Positions 53,631 through 62,988 of a stretch of DNA of 64,000 nucleotides are shown here, one piece after another. Location of the stretch: NCBI RefSeq assembly GCF_040958095.1, contig NC_091208.1, positions 1,918,156-1,982,155 on the forward strand, written 5' to 3'. The first letter of the stretch is position 1; each line of letters starts with the position of its first letter. The notes below the pieces were generated by a model. The model was not told the origin of the DNA and searched no databases. It saw only the letters and a list, made by a program, of their open reading frames with translations. Source of the DNA: Procambarus clarkii. Lineage: Eukaryota; Arthropoda; Malacostraca; Decapoda; Cambaridae. The translations under genes were made by a program, and so were the position numbers.

Positions 53631-54703
53631 CTAAGGTAATAAATGTACATTATATATTTCATCAAACCCCAAAAATATCATAATATTTTGAATGAAATTA
53701 GAATCTCGATGGTTGATTGATTTTTCCGTCATAATAAGCTTAGAAAATTGACTAGTTTGCCATTTAATTAATTTATATTTATCTATATTTTTCCTTGGAT
53801 AATCTATTAGTTTTACTGACACATAAATCCCATTTTCATTTCTATAACAGTCCCAATGAAATTTTTCGGGATAAATCATACTGAGTAGTAGCGTTTTAGT
53901 TTGAATTCAACTTCACGTCCAGCCATGAATTGACAGAAGCGTTCATTGTGATTTGGATTGCATTTAATATATTCTTTGTATTCGGTTAAATATAGATCTT
54001 GACTGGCGGATAAAAACATGAGAATGAGGCGATTTACTTCATTTAATAAACATGCACACGTTGAATTACTCTTGGTGGCTTTGAAATGTAAAGAACAATG
54101 TAAATGTCTACAATCTGGGTTCTTTTTACTATCTGCATAAAAATTAATAGTCTTCAAAGAATCTTGATATCCTCTAATTAAATTTTTGGAGAGCATTTGA
54201 CAAAGATTAGTTATACTATGTGAAGGTGGTGGAAAATTATTACGTTTATTATAAACTTGTATAGGTCTTGGTATGGAATATTCATCTAATTTAATTTCTT
54301 CTCCAAATTTATAGATAGTTGAACTCCTTATATTAAAGACAGTAAGATACTGCAATACCGGTAATTTAAAAAGGATTTGATTAATTCCATAAACCCAAGC
54401 ATATTTTACATTAAACTTGGTTACTAACAATTCTAGGCACTTATTCAAATCATCATCGTCATCATCACTAATCATTTCATCTTCATCTGCCTTTAAATGT
54501 AGAGATGTATAAATATTTTTAAGAGGGAAATGAAAAGCTGATTTATCTACATTACAAAAACCATTAGACATATTTACTACTAAAACAGAAGCTTCATAAA
54601 GAATATGATTTTTATAAAGATGGGGATTATAGTAACTATCATTTGGTTCATAAGATGTTTTTTGAATGTAGTTGAAAGCTAACAATAAACAATTATTGTC
54701 CAT
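53631..54703 (-). pseudogene. Paralogue pair member B (HILYEAS family)
   Basis: ATG at 54703 (MDNNCLLLAFNYIQ), open to 53876, then continues in a shifted frame to 53631. About 355 residues, aligned end to end with 46591-47658 at roughly 40-45 percent by eye. Shared motifs are listed there. It carries an acidic DDDDDD insert (about residue 85) where the other has a Gln/Glu-rich stretch. The shift lies at the same relative place as the second shift of copy A only approximately, so the two breaks look independent. Confidence 0.65.
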
Positions 54704-54797
54704 TTTATATATATATATATATTATAAATGTTAGAAGATTGCATGTTATATATATATATAATATATATTTAATTATTTATTTACATATTTTTGTTAT

Positions 54798-56599
54798 TTA
54801 TATATACACGATTCGATTATTATTATTATTATTATTAATATTATCATTATTATTATTATTAATAATATTATTATTAATATTATTAACTGTAGCATTAGTC
54901 CTAGCAGTATCAATAGTAATAGTTGTACCAATATTATCAATAGGGATATTTGTAATTGTATTAGTAAGTATATTATTATTATTATTATTATTATTAGATA
55001 TTGATAGAGAATTATTATTTATGGTTGGTGAAGCTTCTTTAGATGCCAATGGGTAAGTGTGATCTTCCAAATTAGAGATTGTATTTACATTCATATGACG
55101 ATAACGGTGTCGTAGGGCCATTCGTGCATTGCTACCCCAGTGAATACTTTCATCATTTGTAAGCAATTGGTTAACTTCACCAACGCCACCCTCACCACTA
55201 AATTCTTCATCTTCTTCATTTCCACCTTCCATTATTATTTCACCTTGATTAATATAACTTTTTAAAAATTCCTTAACGTTTGAATGTCCTAAAATTTCAC
55301 TAATGATTTTAAAAGGTAAAATATGATTCTTACCTAATTGTCTTGAAAGACTGTTAAAAGTACGTGTAGCAAAATCAGCTCGTAGTGAATGGAGACCTGC
55401 CCCTTTTAAATCTTCTTGAACACTATATTCTTCATTAGGGGATAATTTCTGATTTCTTTCTTTAGCAACTTTCCAAAGATAACTCTTAAAAACTTTATGT
55501 GTACTCTGGTAACTAGAATCAAAAATAGGTTTATCCAAATGATCAGCTATATTTGTGTCTGTGTCAATTGTTGAATCCTCTTAGCCTTTTGGATATAGTG
55601 GCTTACAACCGTTTTCATAATTAATGACAGTCATAGAAAGTACTCTCCAAGTCAAGCAATGTTTCTTGCCTCGTTGCTTGATATAGTTTCAATGGTCAAA
55701 GGCAGATGGTGGCAGCGTATTTAATCCTTGTGTTAGCATTTCCTTATTGGCAGTGTATCTTTTGGTTCCGGTGTAACCATCATATGTCCGCTCATAATAG
55801 TGTTATCAAGTGCAACCAATGGGGAAGTGTTACTCAGGATAAGTAGTGTTCCATTATAGTGGTGTTCCATCATTATAGTGGTACATTTTAGGGTGGCATT
55901 CAATAGAGCGGTGTTACACTTACCGTGTTTACTGTATACTACTGGCAAAACTACAGTCTGAGTGGCTGGGTAATATGCATCTACAACATTACGATAAGTT
56001 ACATTGTTGGCTTCTTTGGCTCGAAGACCTGTATGGTATATAAGTAAAATTTTGTAAGCATGTTCAGACTGAGAAAAATTCCATATTCTAGCAACTGTCT
56101 GAGCGATCAAACGGATATCTAAAATAGGCTTATTGTTACGGCGTAAATTAACAGATGTACGAGGAAGACGCATTTCTTGTCCAAGAATGGGACCTACGAT
56201 GTACTTGTTTAGTGTTCGAACGTTGGTTAGACGCGTCATATATTTTAAATTGGCATCCCGATTTAAATATACATTATATATATTTATCAAATCTGGTGTA
56301 ACCGGTGCCTCCCGACCGACTTGCTGAAGCTTAAAACGGCCAAATTTTGCAAACGTACACTTGTAATTCTTCAAACTAGATGGGTTAAGTAATAAACGTT
56401 TTTTGCGCCTTTGTAGTGTGGATATAGGAGGAGAAGATTGTTGTTTATTGGTTTCTTCATCTTCATTTTCGACATATGTTATAATTTCTCGTTGCGTACG
56501 TGGATTAAAAATAGGACGATTGAATTCCTGTTTTATGCATTCCAAATCACTTTTGTTTAGGTATTTACTAAATATTTGATCAATAACATGTTCATCCAT
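54798..56599 (-). pseudogene. Tyrosine recombinase/integrase, broken
   Basis: N-terminal frame 56599-55733 and C-terminal frame 55538-54798. The first has a SAM-like core-binding region (about 70-150) and box I with the catalytic Arg in HTGLRAKEA (about residue 192), then the beta-hairpin Lys in YSKHGK. The second has box II, LHSLRADFATR (His and Arg), LGHSNVKEFLKSYI with the last His and the Tyr nucleophile. All six catalytic positions are therefore present. Between the frames about 200 bp holds stops in every frame, so at least two lesions are needed. The C-terminus is Asn-rich, coded by (ATT)n. The enzyme class performs site-specific strand exchange; VLF-1 of baculo/nudiviruses and Crypton-type transposases are members, and I cannot tell which is nearest. 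Confidence 0.8.
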
Positions 56600-56623
56600 T
56601 TTTTTATATATTTACCAAAAATT

Positions 56624-57280
56624 TTATATTAGAGGGGGTAAGTATATGTGTATTAGAGGAATAATAATAAATAGGAATATATATGTGCTGAAGCACAATA
56701 TAATACTTGTATAATTTACATAAGTTAAGCTTACAGGCACAGAAAACATTTCACCCATATATTTTGTATAATTATTTGTTATAATTTCTTTCATTTGAGC
56801 AATTTTATCTAAACAAGAAAGACTAGGATTATTATTATTATTGTTAATATTACTAATTTTGTTATTAATTTTCCCTGCAGTTATCTCATGTTGAAAATTC
56901 CGAATTTGTCGTATATCTTTGCTTATATTATCATAAATAAACTTTTCTAAATCAGGAATAATATAGAGATAATATACAGATACAATTTGTTGAAGTTTTT
57001 CTTTACGCAAATCAATACTAAACATGCTATTTAATGATATACCGACTAAACTAAAAATTAAACTATAATTTTGTGATGGTAATAAAATAGATAAAAATAT
57101 AGAGGCTATATTAAATATATTCATAATTTTAGAACATAACGAATATAATCGAGATATTGAACAAAAAATTTCATAATTTTTATAAATTTTAACAATTTCA
57201 TCAATATATTGTTCAATTATTAAATTATCTAATTCTAAAAGTATGTTATTTTCATGTTGTAAGCCGTTATTACTATTCAT
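56624..57280 (-). CDS. Membrane protein, SLATT-like architecture
   Basis: 218 residues, ATG at 57280, 24 bp upstream of the recombinase ATG side and on the same strand. A helical N-terminus is followed by two close TM segments (about 55-90: IFNIASIFLSILL and LIFSLVGISLNSMF), a long amphipathic helical region with a poly-Asn loop, and a third TM at the C-terminus (IILCFSTYIFLFIIIPLIHIYL). The 2-TM plus long helix plan resembles SLATT-type membrane effectors, but no sequence motif proves this. Could equally be an envelope protein. Confidence 0.5.
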   Translation of the reverse strand: MNSNNGLQHENNILLELDNLIIEQYIDEIVKIYKNYEIFCSISRLYSLCSKIMNIFNIASIFLSILLPSQNYSLIFSLVGISLNSMFSIDLRKEKLQQIVSVYYLYIIPDLEKFIYDNISKDIRQIRNFQHEITAGKINNKISNINNNNNNPSLSCLDKIAQMKEIITNNYTKYMGEMFSVPVSLTYVNYTSIILCFSTYIFLFIIIPLIHIYLPPLI

Positions 57281-57313
57281 TGTAGTTATTTTTTGTATTA
57301 TTTAAAAAATATA

Positions 57314-58025
57314 ATGTTGGATATATCTAATCCAAAAATTTACTATTGTTTACAATGTTCAGGATTTTTCTGTTGGATTCTTAATATTCCCATCGAGTAT
57401 AAATATTGTCCCAAGTGTTTGTCAACAGCCACAATTAATGTCTACATTCAAGATGCCAAGTTCTTATTGGACGCGTCAATTACTAATGAAATTTGCGAGC
57501 GAGGAAATACTAATAAAGAATTCAAACTTCATGAATGTACTAAACACTCAGATTATACCTCATTTATGGAAAAAAGTTCCCAATCTGGAAGAAGAATGTT
57601 TTCTCTTATTCTCATCCCTCCCTGTAGCACCTGAGGGTAGATTAAAATTTCAACAGAATGTGGTAACACAACCAAATTTATCCTCATTACAAACAATATC
57701 TGTAATCTATTTAAATAAAAGTGATACAAATATGTTGAGTATCACCAGTAACGGTATTTTAAAAATAAATGTTTTTCAGGAAATTGGAGAAATTTTATTA
57801 GTAGCTATACTATTTATTAAATCAATTGGAAAAACATATGTTATTATATCGGTCGAAGATAATAGTATTAGTGTAGTATGTATTTTAAAAAATCATATTA
57901 AAAGAGGAAAATTTTTTAATCAACAACTTTCCCAAATTCGTAAAAGCTATATCTATACCAACTTTTCAGTATACAGCCACTTGGAAATATTTAAACAATT
58001 ATTGAGAGGAACCAATACCCTTTAA
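57314..58025 (+). pseudogene. Zinc-ribbon protein, frameshifted
   Basis: ATG at 57314. CLQC (about residues 13-16) and CPKC (about 36-39) form a zinc-ribbon-like pair near the N-terminus. The frame shifts near 57480-57500 into 57438-58025. About 235 residues; the C-terminal half is beta-rich (ISVIYLNKSD, TYVIISVEDNSISVVCIL). Small zinc ribbons at the N-terminus occur in transcription factors of the TFIIS/TFB type, which would fit a virus with its own polymerase; not proven. It overlaps convergently with the RING gene by 27 bp. Confidence 0.5.
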
Positions 58026-58585
58026 AACTTGTGGATTATAACATCGACATATGGCACAAAATAACTTGTCAAAGTTATCCATCTGGTAACAAGAAATACA
58101 TATACCATGACCACAATGTAACATTATAAGATCTTTATCGCTATTTTCATTTAAACAAATTGGACAAGTAAAGCGGACATATTTGGAATATATGGCTAAA
58201 GCTTCTGGAAGATTTTGCTGTTGGAGATAACAGTCTTCCTGGTCTTCATTTTTTATAGTGATGTGATCATAATTCCATAAAATATATACTTCAGCTTCTA
58301 CCAAGTTTTTATTATCAACATAACAATTATTGATGTTAGATAATTCATGGAATTTACTGTACATTTGTAATGATGATCTTTTTTTATCCTTATTACGTTT
58401 TTTCTTTTTCGTTTCCGTTTTCGTTTAAGATAATGTCGATTTCTTTTGGGATCTTGTAAATAAAGTAAATAAATATTTTCTCCTTTAGTTATCATTTTTA
58501 TTAATTTTATACGTCCTGTGAGTGCAAGATGATGGAGAAGTTTTAGTGGATTTTTTAAATGGTGTGTCTGTAAACGATATGTCAT
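57999..58585 (-). pseudogene. RING-finger protein, frameshifted
   Basis: ATG at 58585; a basic segment (RNRHYLKRKRKRKRKN) leads to a shift in the T run near 58380 and then to 58364-57999. The RING is complete: CPICLNENSDKDLIMLHCGH, CISC, CAIC, a C3HC4 pattern. About 195 residues. Likely an E3 ubiquitin ligase in the nucleus, given the basic stretch. Small RING proteins are common in large insect DNA viruses. Confidence 0.65.
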
Positions 58586-58613
58586 TAGTGTATATATGTT
58601 ACTTTTTAAATAC

Positions 58614-58868
58614 TCAAGAGGTCAGCGACACATTTTGTTTTTTTGGGGAATAGTTAAAGAAGTAGTTGATTCTTCCATAGAAAAAAACATATGCTATTTC
58701 AGGAAATTCTGATAATGTACAACATATATTATTCTTTGGGGGGGAAGTAGGATGGTAGATGAGTTGGCCTTGTTCTACGAAAAAATGATAATTTTGAGGC
58801 ATAATATGAACAAAAACATTTTCACGTTCATTTTTAGTATTTTTATTATTATGTTTATATACAGCCAT
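58614..58868 (-). CDS. Small orphan
   Basis: 84 residues from ATG at 58868, 28 bp upstream of the RING gene on the same strand. Aromatic-rich C-terminal half (FFYGRINYFFNY); no motif. Confidence 0.4.
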   Translation of the reverse strand: MAVYKHNNKNTKNERENVFVHIMPQNYHFFVEQGQLIYHPTSPPKNNICCTLSEFPEIAYVFFYGRINYFFNYSPKKQNVSLTS

Positions 58869-59052
58869 AGAGTATGGTATGAGTGGTAAAGATTCTTTTT
58901 CTATTGTCTTTCTTTTATTGTTTAGTATCAGATTTTTACTTCAATCTGATTTGGTGAAAAATATATAAATAAATAAAACCAAATAATAATACTAAGAATA
59001 GTAAGAATAACGAAAAATAAAATATCATAATACATACACATTTTTTGTATAA

Positions 59053-59538
59053 TTAAATATTTAGTCTAGTGACTATTCTTCGCGATGGTAAATCTGGAGA
59101 GGTAAGACTTTTTAAAAATAATTGATAAAATATATTATCATTATCATTAGCATTACATGATGATATATCTGATAATACCATTTGAGCTTCTCGTGGAGTT
59201 AACTGTAATCCCTCTTTTTTTTCTCCATTCTCTCTCTCATGTGTAGGACAATTGTTTTTATTCATAGCACATCTCACACTCTCTATATCCCATTGCACTG
59301 TACTAGGTGGACTAATAATAGGGAAGTGTTCCAACGAAGTTTGAATCATAGTTGTAGATAAATGTTCAATACCCTCCTTTATTTTCAATTCATTATCTTG
59401 GAAAAGTTTTTCAAATATTTTAGTTATATTTTCATCATATTTTGTAATTTTTAAAAACTTCTTTGGATTCCCTAATATCGACTGTGAGGTGGTGAGATTA
59501 GATGACCCAAAGGCTGGAGGAGGTGGTAACACTTTCAT
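59053..59538 (-). CDS. Orphan, possible virion-type small protein
   Basis: 161 residues, ATG at 59538, intact. Pro-rich start (MKVLPPPPAFGSS), helical middle, Ser/Leu-rich end. No known motif. Divergent from the next plus-strand gene with 36 bp between the start codons, so the two share a promoter region. 58869-59052 shows nothing. Confidence 0.45.
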   Translation of the reverse strand: MKVLPPPPAFGSSNLTTSQSILGNPKKFLKITKYDENITKIFEKLFQDNELKIKEGIEHLSTTMIQTSLEHFPIISPPSTVQWDIESVRCAMNKNNCPTHERENGEKKEGLQLTPREAQMVLSDISSCNANDNDNIFYQLFLKSLTSPDLPSRRIVTRLNI

Positions 59539-59574
59539 ATTTCAAATATAAAAATAATAAGATCAAATAAGACA

Positions 59575-60261
59575 ATGATCAGTTTATCAAAGTGTGATAT
59601 TTTAAAATTACACGAGGCACAGAAACATCAAAATGTCAATACCCATTTGTTACATTTATACAATCCCCAAAATATTGGAAATAAAAAAAATAGGGATTTG
59701 GAAGAATTTCCGTTAGTTTATGATTCAAAGTTATATAAGTTTATCACATATGTAAAATAATACAAATCTGAATTAGGAAGTAATGTAGCTATTATTGAAA
59801 AATTTGATAAACATTTTTTATCTTGCTCACCTCAGTATGTATTAGGACATTACCTCATGGGTGATACAGGTGTTAACAGATATTATCAAGAATTTAAAAA
59901 AAAATTAGGTGATATTAGCCATATATCGGGAAGTTTTGCCCTAGGTAATATGTTAACTCCAAATTTGGATTATACAATGTGGATTAGGTCTGAAGATTTA
60001 CAGCTCCATCGTATATTTGTTGGTCAAGTATTTCTGACAGTTTCACAAATGCGTCAACTAATAAGTCAGTCTCCATACAGAAAACATCAAATACTAGGTT
60101 TCAGTGATGTTACTACACCTTCGAATTTTGAAAAATTGGTTAACGAAGAAAATGCTGCTCAGTTCTTTGATTTTATTCCATTTCTTCGTAACCATTCAAA
60201 AACAGTTCTTGAAAAAGATATGGTATATATTACTGAAAAAATTGTATATTGTAAAACTTAA
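59575..60261 (+). pseudogene. Orphan interrupted by one in-frame stop
   Basis: ATG at 59575, TAA at 59758-59760, then open in the same frame through the ATG at 59857 to the stop at 60261; 228 codons in total. No frameshift is involved. The second part could initiate on its own at 59857, but 32 open codons between the stop and that ATG speak for a single gene. No TM or motif; moderately hydrophobic globular protein. Confidence 0.5.
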
Positions 60262-60284
60262 AGTAATGTAATTTCAAATAAAAT

Positions 60285-60535
60285 ATGAATAAACAGAAAG
60301 AAACTAAAATTATTAATACCTTGGATCAATTATTATTGCTTCCTTTAGGTAAATTATATGGACAAATTCAAGATATAAATGACACAGCTATTATAAAGAA
60401 GATTTTAGATGATTTTAATGATATTATTTTTAAAGGAGATGAAAATATTCAAAAATCATTGATCCAAATCTCTTAGCATTTTCTAACAAAACTAATATTC
60501 AAAATTTCAAAGCAAATATAGAAGCACTTCTTTGA
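60285..60535 (+). pseudogene. Small helical orphan, shifted near its end
   Basis: ATG at 60285, 22 bp after the previous stop; the frame ends at 60476, but a one-base shift near 60455 would extend it to a TGA at 60535 with similar composition. About 80 residues, Leu/Ile-rich, amphipathic. Same strand series as its neighbours (59575-62004). Confidence 0.35.
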
Positions 60536-60592
60536 GGTGACCTTTATTTTTTAAGAAAATTAACATTTATATATGGAACAAAAGTACGATAA

Positions 60593-61426
60593 ATGTTCCA
60601 GATACATATTCAGACTAAATATCCATATTATATTTATTGTAATTATTTACAAGAGTTAAATATGTTGCTTACGTGTCTTAATGATTGTGAAATATATGAT
60701 GAAAAATCTATATGTACAATATTTAATGATGATAATATATATAATAATATCCAGGCAATTCTAATTTGGACAAGATTTAAAGAGTGGTTTAAAATTTATC
60801 CATACTGTTCCATTCTAAAACAAATTTCCAAATTAGAAACAAGTGAGAGTTTTATAGAATTTATGCGTTTACATAATAAAATTAATACTGGATGTTTTCG
60901 ATATAGTCTTGTAAATTTTGGAGATCGAATTTTTCTCATAAGAGACAAATATAAACAAAGATTTTGTAATGAAAGTTTAGTAGACAATGAAAAAAAAAAT
61001 ATTATAGAAGATGCTTCCCATCCTTTAGCTACCATTCCAGATGAGCAGTTATATTGGAACTGTAGTAATTCAATGGATATTGAAAGTTTATTGGAAACTT
61101 CATCTTTTGAGAAAGCAGTTTTTAATAAAGGATGTAAAGCTCTATGTAATCCACATAATTATAATTTAGCTAAAACCTACTTATATCCTAATTCAAAAAT
61201 ACATCCCATTGACCCAAATTTTAATAAAAAATTTATTTATGTTTGTGAAACTGGGTCGATTTTGAGGTTAATATCATTGGAACTTCAAGAACATTCTCTT
61301 AGACATTACACCATTATACATCCCACAAATATATTTAATTACCATAATACTATTATACTTTTGTTATTTATCATAATAATAATATTAATTGTTTACTTTT
61401 ATTTATACAAATATAAAAATATATAA
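60593..61426 (+). CDS. Tail-anchored membrane protein, Cys-rich
   Basis: 277 residues, ATG at 60593, intact. Eleven or so Cys residues are spread over the soluble part (for example CLNDCEIYDEKSIC and GCKALCNP), suggesting disulfides. The last 30 residues are one TM segment (IILLLFIIIIILIVYFYLYK) with a short basic end, so it is anchored by its C-terminus. Its stop overlaps the ATG of the next gene (TAATG), a sign of tight viral packing. Candidate envelope or entry-complex protein; no diagnostic motif. Confidence 0.6.
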   Translation: MFQIHIQTKYPYYIYCNYLQELNMLLTCLNDCEIYDEKSICTIFNDDNIYNNIQAILIWTRFKEWFKIYPYCSILKQISKLETSESFIEFMRLHNKINTGCFRYSLVNFGDRIFLIRDKYKQRFCNESLVDNEKKNIIEDASHPLATIPDEQLYWNCSNSMDIESLLETSSFEKAVFNKGCKALCNPHNYNLAKTYLYPNSKIHPIDPNFNKKFIYVCETGSILRLISLELQEHSLRHYTIIHPTNIFNYHNTIILLLFIIIIILIVYFYLYKYKNI

Positions 61427-62004
61427 TGACTATAGTTAGTATAGAAACTATTACCCCCAGCAACGACCCTAACCCCAGCAACACCCCTAACCCTAACCCC
61501 AGCAACAACCCTAACCCTAACCCCAGCAACAACCCTAACCCTAACCTCAGCAACAACCCTAACCCCAGCAACGACCCTAACCCTAACCCCAGCAACAACC
61601 CTAACCCTAACCTCAGCAACAACCCTAACCCCAGCAACGACCCTAACCCCAGCAACACCCCTAACCCTAATTCTAGCAACAACCCTAATAATTCAAGTGA
61701 CAACCCTAATAATTCCAGCAACAACCCTAATCCCAGCAACACCAACCCGATCTCAAGTCCTACCTCCAACTCCACCAACCTTAACCAACCTAATAATCAA
61801 AATTCAAATAACATTATAAATAATCGCCAAACAAAAGTTATATTAAAACTAATTACAATTACACTTATGACATCTGTTTTTGGTACAGATTTATATATTC
61901 TTGGAGATAACATGGTAAATAGAAAAATTTATGAATGCATAACCCCTTATTTGTTATCTCATATACAAAATAATTTGAATAATTATTCGATAATTTCTAA
62001 TTAA
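61426..62004 (+). CDS. Asn/Pro repeat protein with hydrophobic C-terminal segment
   Basis: 192 residues. Residues 12-110 are tandem NPNPSN and NPSND units from an 18 bp repeat (AACCCTAACCCCAGCAAC and variants, 61450-61750). The C-terminal 65 residues are not repetitive, with a weak hydrophobic stretch (ILKLITITLMTSVFGTDLYIL). Substitutions between units mostly keep Asn and Pro, so the frame seems selected. Function unknown; may be a surface spacer. 62005-62241 is AT-rich and empty. Confidence 0.55.
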   Translation: MTIVSIETITPSNDPNPSNTPNPNPSNNPNPNPSNNPNPNLSNNPNPSNDPNPNPSNNPNPNLSNNPNPSNDPNPSNTPNPNSSNNPNNSSDNPNNSSNNPNPSNTNPISSPTSNSTNLNQPNNQNSNNIINNRQTKVILKLITITLMTSVFGTDLYILGDNMVNRKIYECITPYLLSHIQNNLNNYSIISN

Positions 62005-62241
62005 AAACATGCAGAGTCAGTACCTGATGTGAATTCAATTTTAATATTTAAAATAATTTTAAACACTTATAATTTCTAATAAAAAAAAAAAAAAAAGTGT
62101 GTCATACTTCTCAAATTTAGGTAGGCTATGATATAAAAACAGCATTTATTACACATTTTTACACATCCAAAGTATAATAATAGCATTAAACTTCTAGTTA
62201 AAAACTAATCCTTAATAATATAGTCTATTAGAACAGTTTGA

Positions 62242-62988
62242 TCAATTTGTTGGTTTCCTGATATAGAAGTGAATTTTGGATAATGTAATTCCACTATTCA
62301 CCTTTTCAAAATTTTCCTCTAGATAATGGGAAAAAAGAGCATTACACTCACAACAAAACATTTTATCTCCAACATAAATGAACTTGTTTCCCTTAAACTC
62401 TTTAATAGCATATAAGGCATCACTATAATATTCATACTTTAAAGGTTCTCTTTCACTTAGGTTGAGTTCATCTATCATTTCACAATATCCTGAAGTGCTC
62501 ATATAAAAACTACCCTCAGCCATTGCACTTGGGATTGAACTCTTTTTTTCTAGTGGCCATGTCATTAAAAGAACATCTGGATGATATTTATTATTAAATG
62601 CCTCAGAGATATTTATATTATCAACCTCCATCCATGATATAGAATTTATGTTTGAGTAATTATCAGTAGCTTTCACATCCACATTTCTTAATCTCAATAG
62701 ATTTTCAATGAATGCAGTGCCAGCAAAAACACTTACAAGAGAACCTTCACCTGTGAATTTAATAATTGCATCTATTTCTATTTCTAGTGGCAAATAATGA
62801 TCAAATACTCCTCGTAGCATTCTACACAAATCAGGAAAAATATGAAGACAGTTAATTATATACAAAATTTCTTCTTCCAATGGGTAAATTGAAGAAAACT
62901 TCTCAGATATTTTATTCCTTTTTACATCTAGTGAGAAATTAATCTGTTTCTCCAACTGCCATTTTTCTTCATCTGGTGTTATTATTGT
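62242..62988 (-). CDS. Methyltransferase-like domain, downstream part of an interrupted frame
   Basis: The frame is open from 62988 just after a TAA (62989-62991) and in the same phase as the upstream ORF; its first possible non-ATG start is at 62955, so it probably is the C-terminal part of one protein. GEGSLVSVFAGTAFIENLL fits the glycine-rich SAM-binding motif I, VDVKATDNY the acidic end of strand 2, and PDVLLMTWPLEKKS motif IV with a DxxLxxWP pattern typical of an uncharacterised class I methyltransferase-like family of eukaryotes. About 240 residues. Substrate unknown. Confidence 0.5.
   Translation of the reverse strand, partial: TIITPDEEKWQLEKQINFSLDVKRNKISEKFSSIYPLEEEILYIINCLHIFPDLCRMLRGVFDHYLPLEIEIDAIIKFTGEGSLVSVFAGTAFIENLLRLRNVDVKATDNYSNINSISWMEVDNINISEAFNNKYHPDVLLMTWPLEKKSSIPSAMAEGSFYMSTSGYCEMIDELNLSEREPLKYEYYSDALYAIKEFKGNKFIYVGDKMFCCECNALFSHYLEENFEKVNSGITLSKIHFYIRKPTN

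Noticed and set aside
54739-55056. Leu/Ile-rich plus-strand 'membrane' ORF
   Set aside because: Arises from the (ATT)n tract that codes the Asn-rich tail of the recombinase on the other strand.
61450-61750. Telomere repeat
   Set aside because: Unit is 18 bp with CAGCAAC interruptions, lies inside an ORF and is coded in frame, so it is not a telomere array.
61371-61778. Leu/Gly-rich minus-strand ORF
   Set aside because: Complement of the Asn/Pro repeat; typical shadow frame of an 18 bp repeat.
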